In this document: positions 1-5,462 of the stretch, piece after piece | How positions within the stretch are numbered: the stretch's first letter is position 1 | Layout: every line of letters begins with the position of its first letter | NCBI GenBank assembly: GCA_902491135.1 | Contig: CABUGR010000074.1 | Span: 1 to 6,079, forward strand | Source of the DNA: an uncultured Collinsella sp. | GTDB lineage: Bacteria; Actinomycetota; Coriobacteriia; Coriobacteriales; Coriobacteriaceae | Reading direction: 5' to 3' | Length of the DNA stretch: 6,079 bases | The notes under the pieces: generated by a model | Seen by the model: the letters and a program-made list of their open reading frames with translations, nothing else | Database searches by the model: none | What the model was told of the DNA's origin: nothing | Made by a program: the position numbers and the translations under genes

Positions 1-216
1 AAACGGGCTGGAACCGTCGCCGCCATAGGCCAGCGACCAGCCGGCAACAATCCACAACACACCGACCAGGCCAATGGCGCCAAAGCACATGAGCATGGTG
101 TTGATGACATTTTTGCGCCTAGACAGGCCACCGTAGAAAAACGCCAGACCCGGTGTCATTAAAAACACGAGCATGGTGCAGATGAGCATAAACGTTGTCG
201 ATCCCGTATCGTACAT
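1..216 (-). CDS. amt: Ammonium transporter, Amt family (5' part, cut by window edge)
   Basis: This is the N-terminal 72 residues of an Amt/MEP/Rh-type ammonium channel, an inner-membrane protein that brings in NH4+/NH3. The reading frame runs from an ATG at 216-214 to base 1 without a stop. The first membrane helix begins near residue 8 and holds the family signature MTPGLAFFYGG (20-30), followed by the basic turn LSRRKN (31-36). A second helix spans about 40-62 and ends in GWSLAYG (59-65), which matches the WxxxGYSLAFG pattern of Amt proteins. The start is supported by a strong purine-rich site (AAGGGGGAG) 3 nt upstream. Amt genes are often followed by a PII gene (glnB/glnK), but that side lies outside the window. 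It may be under nitrogen control (see the GAAAC boxes upstream). The family call is firm; the rest of the protein is not visible. Confidence 0.93.
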   Translation of the reverse strand, partial: MYDTGSTTFMLICTMLVFLMTPGLAFFYGGLSRRKNVINTMLMCFGAIGLVGVLWIVAGWSLAYGGDGSSPF

Positions 217-414
217 TCGCTCCCCCTTGATCGCATGAACGTTGTCGGCGCCCATAATGCGGCCGAGGGACAACTGGTGTAGACCAGATACGGCGTTGTT
301 AAACGCTGCGTTGTCGAATGGAAACGGTGCCGCAATCTTGGAAACGGCGCGGCAACGGACGCGAAACGAACGGGAAATACGCGAGCAAGGAAGCCGTGAG
401 CGCGCCCGTCCCGG
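217..414 (-). promoter_or_regulatory. Intergenic leader of amt with GAAAC boxes and inverted repeats
   Basis: The 198 bases between the CmpB-family gene and amt hold no gene. GAAAC occurs on the plus strand at 321-325, 341-345 and 363-367. The last two, with GCAAC at 352-356, form GAAAC-n6-GCAAC-n6-GAAAC, the spacing described for actinobacterial GlnR sites (GTNAC-n6-GAAAC). A related 20-bp direct repeat starts at 320 and 340 (14 of the first 16 bases equal). Closer to the gene are two inverted repeats of 5-4-5 geometry (274-287 and 293-306) and a possible GTTGTC/GACAAC stem (241-246/269-274). I found no convincing -10/-35 pair, and no clear terminator after the upstream gene, so read-through from it is possible. 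The GlnR reading is inference. Confidence 0.4.
274..306. repeat. Two adjacent 5-4-5 inverted repeats upstream of amt
   Basis: CTGGT-GTAG-ACCAG lies at 274-287 and GCGTT-GTTA-AACGC at 293-306. Both are perfect, have the same geometry, and their centres are 19 bp apart. They lie 58-90 bp upstream of the amt start, where a promoter or leader is expected. The first resembles the TGGT...ACCA half-sites of GntR/FadR-type operators, but its spacer is one base longer than the FadR consensus. Part of GCGTTGT is repeated directly at 308-314. Operator or leader hairpin functions are both possible; the regulator is unknown. Confidence 0.35.
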
Positions 415-1434
415 CTAGCGGCGGAACAGCTCGCGGGCTCGGTCGCGGAGGTCGGTAGCTCGGATGACACCTTCGTAGCGGTTGATGCGCAGGCGCGGGA
501 AGGCATTGAAAAAGCGCAGGTCACGACGACTGAGTGACACGCTCGGTACCGGACGGCTCATGCGCTTACCGGCAAGGCGACGGCTGAGCGACGGACGCGG
601 CATGCTCGGCGCGGCATCGGCCACGCGGCGGGCAGCAAGTGCCAGGCCGCGAGCACCATCCGCGATAAACGTCGGCATTGAAGCCTTCTCGCGCAGGGCA
701 TCGAGCGTCGCGTCACCCAGCTCGGCCAGCCACGCGTTAACGGCACGGCTGCGGATGTGCGTCTGTGTCACCGAGTCAATCGTCGATTCGGGAATACGTT
801 CGAGCATTGAGTCCGAGGCATCGGCAAGCGACTCGTTGATGCGGTCGGCGAGGTCGGCGCGCACACGCTCCAACTGATCGGACAGACGCCGCCAGCTCGC
901 CAACGAGCACAACGCGTCGACCATCATCGCGACCGCGACGATAAAGGCGGACAGCCGCACAATCAGCACCGGCAGATGGCCAAGCAGCCCCAGCAATGCC
1001 GGCTCCACTAAACGGCAAATACACAACGCACCCAAGCCAAACGCGCAGGCCCAGTACAGGCAGATGCGTCCGTGCAAGTTAAACGGCAGGTGCGAGTAAT
1101 CCCAAAAGCGAGCGCCCGTTGTTTTTTCCAATAGAAGGCCCACACTGTACTCGATTGCGCTGCATACAAGCGCCGCGGCGACAAACTGGCTCGAGGCATC
1201 CGGAATCCCGCGCAGCAAAAGCCAGCAGGCTATTCCGCCCACACCATAGATAGGACAACACGGCCCCAGCAAAAAGCCACTGTTGGCAAATCGTCCGTGA
1301 TTGAGTATGGCGCAGACCGTCGACTCCCACGCCCAGCCGCAAAAACCGTAGAAGGCAAACGAGAGCACCAGTGCCGAGAGCGGGCAGGCGGCAAGCGTCG
1401 CGCCGCCAAATGCCATGTCGATCGCGGTTTCCAC
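415..1434 (-). CDS. CmpB/DUF1113-family putative ABC transporter permease with basic C-terminal tail
   Basis: A 339-aa integral membrane protein of the family annotated as putative ABC-transporter type IV permease (CmpB, formerly DUF1113); no transport substrate is established. About five hydrophobic segments lie near residues 19-41, 53-74, 84-104, 123-148 and 154-178. Family-typical motifs are FxGWxWES (31-38), GFLLGPCCPIYG (53-64) and FWDYSHLPFNLHGRICL (110-126). Residues 180-339 form a soluble, probably cytoplasmic tail that is rich in arginine and partly helical, which is longer than I would expect for the core family. The start is GTG at 1434-1432. A site (GGAGAGGG) lies just upstream inside the end of the HD-domain gene, while the next in-frame ATG (codon 7) would be too far from it. 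The two genes are separated by 3 nt and are probably translationally coupled. No ATPase gene is nearby, so a role in an actual ABC transporter is unproven. Confidence 0.82.
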   Translation of the reverse strand: METAIDMAFGGATLAACPLSALVLSFAFYGFCGWAWESTVCAILNHGRFANSGFLLGPCCPIYGVGGIACWLLLRGIPDASSQFVAAALVCSAIEYSVGLLLEKTTGARFWDYSHLPFNLHGRICLYWACAFGLGALCICRLVEPALLGLLGHLPVLIVRLSAFIVAVAMMVDALCSLASWRRLSDQLERVRADLADRINESLADASDSMLERIPESTIDSVTQTHIRSRAVNAWLAELGDATLDALREKASMPTFIADGARGLALAARRVADAAPSMPRPSLSRRLAGKRMSRPVPSVSLSRRDLRFFNAFPRLRINRYEGVIRATDLRDRARELFRR

Positions 1435-1437
1435 CGT

Positions 1438-1974
1438 CTACCCTCTCCTCTTTTCACTCGATTCGCTGCTCACGCCATCGTCCGCCTCGTCCTTGCGCGG
1501 CAAAACGCCGGCGACCGTCTCGCGCAGCGCGCACCATTTATCCGCCAGACACACAATCCATGCCTCACGACACGTCGGCGGCACCGGCACCAGCGGAAAC
1601 ATATGCCGCACGATAATATTCCGTTCGCGCGGCGTCAGCTCATAATCTTCCTCCGCACGTGCCAGGGCAAAAAACGGGTGGCGAAAGCCATGCAGCCGAT
1701 GGCTTGGGTCGGGATCGTGCCAGTCATAGAGAAAGTAGTCGTGCAGCAAGGCTCCGCGCAGCAGCGAGGCACGGTCGATCGAAATGCCAGCACGGCCCAA
1801 GTGCTCGGCAAAGGACAGACTTGCCCGTGCCACCGAGGTCACATGTGCATAGACCGTCACGTCGCCATGCTGGATAAACTCGCGCGTCAGGTCCAAGCGG
1901 CCCGCCTGGGCGAGCTGGCGGGCGGCATCGTCGACCTCGTGCGCGATTTTCTCGGCACGAACGGCATCGGACAT
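1438..1974 (-). CDS. HD-domain protein (putative metal-dependent phosphohydrolase)
   Basis: A 178-aa soluble protein with the spaced residues of the HD superfamily, which binds divalent metals and usually cleaves phosphate esters, often of nucleotides. Candidate ligands are H44 (VYAHV), H78-D79 (LLHDYFLYDWHD), H99 (FRHPF), H124 (IVRHMFP) and D145 (CLADKWCAL). The true substrate cannot be read from the sequence. The C-terminal 20 residues are charged and Ser/Glu-rich and look disordered. The frame is open back to an ATG at 2019, but I chose the ATG at 1974 because AGGAGG stands 4 nt before it and the conserved-looking part begins there. It is the first gene of a two-gene unit with the CmpB-family membrane protein. 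I recall this pairing in other Gram-positive genomes, which suggests a shared but unknown job, possibly a soluble partner of the membrane protein. Confidence 0.82.
   Translation of the reverse strand: MSDAVRAEKIAHEVDDAARQLAQAGRLDLTREFIQHGDVTVYAHVTSVARASLSFAEHLGRAGISIDRASLLRGALLHDYFLYDWHDPDPSHRLHGFRHPFFALARAEEDYELTPRERNIIVRHMFPLVPVPPTCREAWIVCLADKWCALRETVAGVLPRKDEADDGVSSESSEKRRG
1441..1449 (-). promoter_or_regulatory. Ribosome binding site for the GTG-started CmpB-family gene, inside the HD gene
   Basis: On the minus strand GGAGAGGG lies within the last codons of the HD-domain gene and is followed by TAG (its stop), ACG and then GTG. GAGGG stands 6 nt from the GTG, which decides this start over the downstream ATG and indicates termination-reinitiation coupling. 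Confidence 0.7.
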
Positions 1975-1978
1975 GCTG

Positions 1979-1984
1979 CCTCCT
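1979..1984 (-). promoter_or_regulatory. Ribosome binding site deciding the HD-domain gene start
   Basis: AGGAGG on the minus strand, 4 nt before the ATG at 1974. No comparable site precedes the longer alternative ATG at 2019. Confidence 0.75.
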
Positions 1985-2059
1985 TCCAGCGGCTCACGGC
2001 GGCAAGCCACGGCCTGCACGTATTGAAAAAATCATCATCGAATCTATCAGTATGGCATC

Positions 2060-2077
2060 GGACAAAACGTTTTGCCC
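2060..2077. promoter_or_regulatory. Operator-like palindrome with central CG
   Basis: The core CAAAACGTTTTG (2063-2074) is a perfect 12-bp palindrome. It extends to 18 bp (2060-2077) with one mismatched pair. A central CG flanked by A and T runs is typical of LacI/CcpA-type operators. It lies 86 bp from the HD gene start and 125 bp from the DXS-like start, so it could control either or both. The regulator is unknown. Confidence 0.45.
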
Positions 2078-2162
2078 CACCAGTTGTCGAATTACCGCGC
2101 CGCCGTCACATATCAAACGCCAAAATGTGCGAGACTGTCTTGTGCAATTGTGTCGGCCGAGG

Positions 2163-2176
2163 GAGCGCCGGCGCTC
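2163..2176. repeat. 14-bp perfect GC-rich palindrome in the leader of the DXS-like gene
   Basis: GAGCGCCGGCGCTC is a perfect palindrome whose end is 25 bp before the ATG of the DXS-like gene, just upstream of the weak ribosome site GGAG (2185-2188). It may be a dimeric repressor site. It has no hairpin loop, so as RNA it would form a stem only if the centre opened. Confidence 0.4.
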
Positions 2177-2201
2177 GATTCGCATGGAGTAACCCACAAC
2201 G

Positions 2202-3983
2202 ATGCTGCTTACGCAAACGACAACGCCCGAGGACGTCAAGGCTCTTAATCGTGCCGAGCTCCCGCAGCTCTGCGACGAGATTCGCCACGCCATCCTCGAA
2301 AGCTCCGCCGCCGTCGGCGGGCACGTTGCCCCCAACCTGGGCGTCGTTGAGCTTACGGTCGCGCTCCATCGCGTGTTTAACTCCCCTATCGACAAGATTC
2401 TCTTTGACGTTTCGCACCAGACCTACGCCCACAAGGCGCTGACTGGGCGCGCGTACACTTATATCGATCCGAAGCGCTTTGGCGAGGCCTCTGGCTTTGC
2501 CAATCCCGACGAGTCCGAGCACGACCTGTTCGCCATGGGCCATACCTCCACGTCGGTGAGCCTGGGCTGCGGCCTGGCGCACGCTCGTGACCTGGCGGGC
2601 GATGCGTACAACGTCATCACCATCATTGGCGACGGCTCGCTTTCGGGCGGCCTGGCGTTTGAGGGCTTCAACAATGCCGCCGAACTCGACAGCAACCTGA
2701 TCATCATCGTCAACGATAACGACCAGTCCATCGCCGAGAACCACGGTGGCCTGTATCGCAATCTGGCCGAGCTGCGCGCCAGCAACGGCACCTGTGAGCG
2801 CAACGTTTTCCGCGCGATGGGGCTCGACTACCGCTATCTGGACGCCGGTAACGACGTGTTGGCCCTGGTCGACGCGCTGCAGGAACTGCGCAATATCGAT
2901 CATCCCATCGTGCTGCACGTCTCCACCGCCAAGGGCAAGGGCTTTGAGCCGGCCCAGAGCGACCCCGAACGCTGGCACCACGTGGGTCCGTTTGACATGG
3001 CGACTGGGCGCAAGCTTTGCCCGGGCCATCCGAGCGAGCCCGCGCCGCGCACCTATGCCGATATTACGGGCGAGGCGCTCAGCGCCGCCATCGAGCGCGA
3101 TCCACAGGTCGTTGGCATCACGGCCGCCACGCCCTACATCATGGGCTTTACACCCGAGCTTCGCGCTGCCGCCGGCAAACAGTTCGTCGATGTGGGCATT
3201 GCCGAGGAGCACGCCGTGACCTTTGCCACCGCGCTTGCGCGCTCGGGCGCCAAGCCAGTCTTTGGTGTGTACGGTACGTTTTTGCAGCGCGCCTACGACG
3301 AGCTGTGGCACGACCTGTGCCTCAACGACGCCCCCGCAACCATTTTGGTGTTTGGTGCGTCAATCTTTGGCACCACGTCCGAGACGCATCTTTCGTTCTT
3401 TGATATTTCCATGCTGGGCGGTCTTCCCAACATGCACTACTTGGCGCCGGCCTGCATGGAGGAATATCTGTCCATGCTGAGCTGGTCGCTCGACCACCGC
3501 GAGCATCCCGTGGCAATCCGCGTACCGGGCATCGGCCTGGTAAGCCACCCCGACCTTGCGCCCGCCGAAGACACCGACTACAGCGCCGTTCGCTACAACG
3601 TGGTGCGTCAGGGCCGCGACGTTGCCGTGCTCGCGCTTGGCGATTTCTTTGAGCTGGGTGAGCGCGTGGCAAACCGTCTGACTGCCGAGTACGGCATCGA
3701 GGCCACGCTCGTCAACCCGCGCTTTGCAACCGAGCTCGACCGCGAGTTCCTCGACAGTCTTGCCGCCGAGCATCGCGTTGTCGTCACCCTCGAGGACGGC
3801 ATCTTGGACGGCGGCTGGGGCGAGCGCGTGGCATGTTATCTGGCATGCACGCCGTTGCGTACGCGCACCTTCGGCATCGCCAAGGGCTTCCCCGACCGCT
3901 ACGACCCCAACGAACTGCTCGCTCAAAACGGCATGACGGTCGAGAACATGGCCGCCGAAGCCGCAAGACTACTCAACGAGTAA
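2202..3983 (+). CDS. 1-deoxy-D-xylulose-5-phosphate synthase (DXS)-family thiamine-diphosphate enzyme, divergent form
   Basis: A 593-aa cytoplasmic enzyme with the three DXS domains: ThDP-binding I (1-275), pyrimidine-binding II (about 283-443) and C-terminal III (455-593). Classical DXS joins pyruvate and glyceraldehyde 3-phosphate to make DXP for isoprenoids, thiamine and pyridoxal. Seen here are GGHVAPNLGVVELT (39-52, H41), DVSHQ (69-73, H72), GHTSTSVS (113-120), the ThDP motif GDG (143-145) with N171, the cofactor glutamate E335 in IAEEHAVT, Y357, R363, H396 and R440. Compared with E. coli DXS (620 aa, from memory) a loop after GGLYRNL is about 30 residues shorter, and the positions of R420 and D427 are G385 and T392. 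DVSHQ with GHTSTSVS recalls a DXS-like branch in Firmicutes, so the reaction is uncertain. MLL is the expected N terminus; GGAG lies 12 nt upstream, rather far. It is a single-gene unit with its own terminator and no isoprenoid neighbours. Confidence 0.85.
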   Translation: MLLTQTTTPEDVKALNRAELPQLCDEIRHAILESSAAVGGHVAPNLGVVELTVALHRVFNSPIDKILFDVSHQTYAHKALTGRAYTYIDPKRFGEASGFANPDESEHDLFAMGHTSTSVSLGCGLAHARDLAGDAYNVITIIGDGSLSGGLAFEGFNNAAELDSNLIIIVNDNDQSIAENHGGLYRNLAELRASNGTCERNVFRAMGLDYRYLDAGNDVLALVDALQELRNIDHPIVLHVSTAKGKGFEPAQSDPERWHHVGPFDMATGRKLCPGHPSEPAPRTYADITGEALSAAIERDPQVVGITAATPYIMGFTPELRAAAGKQFVDVGIAEEHAVTFATALARSGAKPVFGVYGTFLQRAYDELWHDLCLNDAPATILVFGASIFGTTSETHLSFFDISMLGGLPNMHYLAPACMEEYLSMLSWSLDHREHPVAIRVPGIGLVSHPDLAPAEDTDYSAVRYNVVRQGRDVAVLALGDFFELGERVANRLTAEYGIEATLVNPRFATELDREFLDSLAAEHRVVVTLEDGILDGGWGERVACYLACTPLRTRTFGIAKGFPDRYDPNELLAQNGMTVENMAAEAARLLNE

Positions 3984-3984
3984 G

Positions 3985-4027
3985 AAAACCTCCGCAAGGG
4001 AAGCATCCCTGCGGAGGTTTTTGTTTT
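3985..4027 (+). terminator. Strong intrinsic terminator of the DXS-like gene
   Basis: It starts one base after the TAA. The arms AAAACCTCCGC (3985-3995) and GCGGAGGTTTT (4011-4021) pair perfectly. Inside, after a bulged A, AGGGA pairs with TCCCT around a four-base loop (AGCA). A T-rich tract follows to 4027. The A-run before the stem means it may also work on the other strand. Confidence 0.93.
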
Positions 4028-4038
4028 CGCGACGCGAT

Positions 4039-4097
4039 TATCTCAATCTGTAACATCTAGGGCCCGAATTCCCGTCTAACTGTTACAGATCTAGACA
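4039..4097 (+). repeat. Palindromic module 1
   Basis: Left arm 4039-4055 has one mismatch to the 17-bp consensus. Right arm 4081-4097 has two mismatches, making it TCTAGA-like at its outer part. These changes are not compensated in the opposite arm, so the stem of this copy is weakened. The 25-bp centre is 4056-4080. Confidence 0.85.
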
Positions 4098-4119
4098 AGA
4101 CGTCTTAGTCCCTGACCTT

Positions 4120-4178
4120 TGTCTCAATCTGTAACAGATAGAGACCTTTTGTCCGTCCAGATGTTACAGATTGAGACA
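4120..4178 (+). repeat. Palindromic module 2 (perfect arms)
   Basis: Both 17-bp arms (4120-4136 and 4162-4178) match the consensus exactly and would form a perfect 17-bp stem. The 25-bp centre is 4137-4161. Confidence 0.88.
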
Positions 4179-4199
4179 TTCGAATTCCCCTGAAGAGAA

Positions 4200-4258
4200 A
4201 ATCTCGATCTGTAACAGTTAGAACCCATTTCCTCGTCTACCTGTTACAGATTGAGACA
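4200..4258 (+). repeat. Palindromic module 3
   Basis: Right arm 4242-4258 is perfect. Left arm 4200-4216 has three changes, one of which (G at 4206) would still allow a G-U pair in RNA. The centre 4217-4241 continues the symmetry with CAG/CTG and TAGA/TCTA. Confidence 0.85.
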
Positions 4259-4290
4259 AAGCAGCGAGGCAGGCCGTCACATCTGCAAGA

Positions 4291-4325
4291 ACCACCACAA
4301 AGGTGCCTGTCCCTTTTTGGTAGGT
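4291..4325. repeat. REP-like hairpin with GGTGCCTGTCCC core
   Basis: ACCACCACAAAGG (4291-4303) is imperfectly inverted by the right half ending near 4325, with 10 of 13 bases matching and AAAGG/CCTTT closest to the loop. The core GGTGCCTGTCCC resembles dispersed palindromes with GGGACAGGCACC that I recall from several bacterial genomes, sometimes near IS200-like REP-associated transposases. No such transposase is in the window. It could slow transcription entering the importer locus, but it is not a standard terminator. Confidence 0.5.
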
Positions 4326-4329
4326 AGAA

Positions 4330-4344
4330 TTACCCATAAGGTAA
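4330..4344. repeat. Short inverted repeat upstream of the importer promoter
   Basis: TTACC (4330-4334) and GGTAA (4340-4344) are perfectly inverted around 5 bp, ending 23 bp before the -35 box. The position fits an activator or repressor site, but the arms are short. Confidence 0.3.
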
Positions 4345-4367
4345 GTATGTTTCTGAGTTATTTCATG

Positions 4368-4397
4368 TTGACCCATTTGAGCGCGATAGGGTATAAC
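4368..4397 (+). promoter_or_regulatory. Sigma-70-type promoter of the glutamate-type ABC importer
   Basis: TTGACC (4368-4373) and TATAAC (4392-4397) are separated by 18 bp; each matches the housekeeping consensus at five of six positions. Transcription would begin near 4404, giving a leader of roughly 35-40 nt that contains the ribosome site AAAGGTG (4427-4433), 7 nt before the ATG. Confidence 0.75.
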
Positions 4398-4440
4398 TCT
4401 ACTCAACCGCTAGGGATTTTATTGAGAAAGGTGTTCTACC

Positions 4441-5436
4441 ATGAGCAAGAACCTCTCCCAGCAGGTCGTTCTCGACCGCCGCGGCTTCGTTGCCGCCACC
4501 TTCGCAACCGTCGCCGGCCTTGGTCTTGCCGGCTGCTCCGACACCAGCACCGAGGCCGACAAGGGTTCCGCCGCCGGCTCTTCCAAGAGCTCCAATGATA
4601 CCGAGGCTTCCACCACGCTCGACGCTAAGGCATTCGACAAGCTCGTCGACAACGGCCCCAAGGCCGATGACGACGCCATCGCCGCCAGCACCTGGGCCAC
4701 GGCCGTCAAGGACGCCGGCGTCTTTAAGATCGGTGGCGTTCAGACCTCCACGCTCTTCTCCCTCCTCAACGAGAAAGACGGTCAGACCCGCGGCTTCGAT
4801 GCCGGTATCGCGCAGCTCCTGTCCAACTACATTCTGGGCGAGAACAATGTCGAGATCACCCAGGTGACCTCGGACACGCGCGAGTCCGTCCTGCAGAACG
4901 GCCAGGTCGACGCCGTCTTTGCCACCTACACCATCACTGACGAGCGCAAGAAACTCGTCTCCTTTGCCGGTCCCTATTACTACACGCAGCAGGCCATCCT
5001 GGTGCTTGCCGATAACGACGACATCAAGAGTGTCGACGACCTGGCCGACAAGAACGTCGCCGTCCAGTCCGGCTCCAACGGCCCCGCTATCCTGGAGGAG
5101 TTCGCCCCCAAGGCCAGCCAGCAGGAGTTCAAGACCGACGAGGAGGCCCGCCAGGCACTCCAGCAGGGCCGCGTTGACGCCTACGTCATCGATAACAACA
5201 TGCAGCAGAGCGCCCTGGTCCGCGAGCCCGGTAAGTACAAGATCGCCGGCAAGCCCTTCGGCAGCAAGGAGCCCTATGGCATCGGTCTGCCGCTCGATTC
5301 CGACGGCGTCGCCTTTGTCAACGACTTCCTTAAGAAGATCGAGGACGACGGCACCTGGACTGAGCTGTGGCAGATCTGCATCGGCGACCGTACGGGCGAC
5401 ACCAACGTTCCCGAGCTGCCCGAGATCGGCGCCTAG
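4441..5436 (+). CDS. Glutamate/polar amino-acid ABC transporter substrate-binding lipoprotein (GluB-like)
   Basis: A 331-aa family 3 solute-binding protein (SBP_bac_3) that captures an amino acid outside the cell and hands it to a membrane permease. The signal sequence has twin arginines (DRRGF, 12-16), a hydrophobic stretch (17-31) and a lipobox LAGC with the lipidated cysteine at 32, so export may be by Tat. Residues 33-60 are a Ser/Thr/Ala/acidic linker. Residues about 61-93 are an extra helical segment before the usual first strand (VFKIGGVQ, 94-101). Binding-fold motifs follow: RGFDAGIAQLL (117-127), TSDTRESVLQNGQVDAVFATYTITDER (143-169), FAGPYYYTQQ (175-184) and NVAVQSGSNG (205-214). 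The TYTITDER/FAGPYY pattern fits the GluB glutamate group best, but glutamine or aspartate cannot be excluded. The GluC-like permease gene follows. Confidence 0.9.
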   Translation: MSKNLSQQVVLDRRGFVAATFATVAGLGLAGCSDTSTEADKGSAAGSSKSSNDTEASTTLDAKAFDKLVDNGPKADDDAIAASTWATAVKDAGVFKIGGVQTSTLFSLLNEKDGQTRGFDAGIAQLLSNYILGENNVEITQVTSDTRESVLQNGQVDAVFATYTITDERKKLVSFAGPYYYTQQAILVLADNDDIKSVDDLADKNVAVQSGSNGPAILEEFAPKASQQEFKTDEEARQALQQGRVDAYVIDNNMQQSALVREPGKYKIAGKPFGSKEPYGIGLPLDSDGVAFVNDFLKKIEDDGTWTELWQICIGDRTGDTNVPELPEIGA

Positions 5437-5462
5437 GCAGCGGGCCTGGTAACGGCCGCAAC

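Larger units (their letters stand above)
1975..2201. promoter_or_regulatory. Divergent intergenic region between the HD gene and the DXS-like gene
   Basis: These 227 bases must hold the promoters of both divergent units. No gene is visible. The region is locally AT-rich around 2025-2075, unlike its neighbours, as expected for promoters, but I could not assign a convincing -35/-10 pair on either strand. It contains an operator-like palindrome at 2060-2077 and a GC-rich palindrome at 2163-2176, listed separately. Confidence 0.5.
4039..4258. repeat. Tandem array of three homologous 59-bp palindromic modules
   Basis: Six copies of a 17-bp element (TGTCTCAATCTGTAACA) are arranged as three inverted pairs: 4039-4055/4081-4097, 4120-4136/4162-4178 and 4200-4216/4242-4258. 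Every pair encloses exactly 25 bp. The modules are 59 bp each, separated by 22 and 21 bp. ATCTGTAACA is invariant in all six arms. The 25-bp centres also align without gaps: TAG at positions 3-5, CC at 9-10, T at 14 and CGTC at 18-21 are shared, so all three modules have the same orientation. CGAATTCCC occurs in the first centre (4065-4073) and again between modules two and three (4181-4189). It resembles REP/BIME or MITE-like palindromic repeats; a protein-binding array or a structured transcript is also possible. No coding potential is apparent. Confidence 0.9.

Noticed and set aside
159..524. 121-codon minus-strand frame over the amt leader
   Set aside because: It overlaps both amt and the CmpB-family gene in another frame and has no recognisable content.
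1297..2442. 381-codon plus-strand open frame across the HD gene, the divergent intergenic region and the DXS-like start
   Set aside because: It overlaps three well-supported features and reads as low-information, Arg-rich translation with no family motifs.
2106..3311. 401-codon open frame on the minus strand opposite the DXS-like gene
   Set aside because: It lies antisense to a clear enzyme gene in high-GC sequence, where opposite frames often stay open. The translation has no recognisable domain.
4050..4247. GTAAC/GTTAC in the palindromic modules as GlnR sites
   Set aside because: They match GTNAC, but no GAAAC box stands 6 bp away in any module.
4171..4256. TTGAGA in the repeat arms as -35 promoter boxes
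   Set aside because: No -10-like sequence follows at about 17 bp; the promoter at 4368-4397 is much better.
4039..4258. CRISPR array
   Set aside because: The repeats alternate in orientation as inverted pairs, the intervening sequences are partly conserved, and there are no cas genes. CRISPR repeats are direct with unique spacers.
4218..4406. 62-codon minus-strand frame over the repeat region
   Set aside because: It is made largely of repeat sequence (module 3 and the REP-like hairpin) and overlaps the importer promoter; there is no ribosome site evidence.
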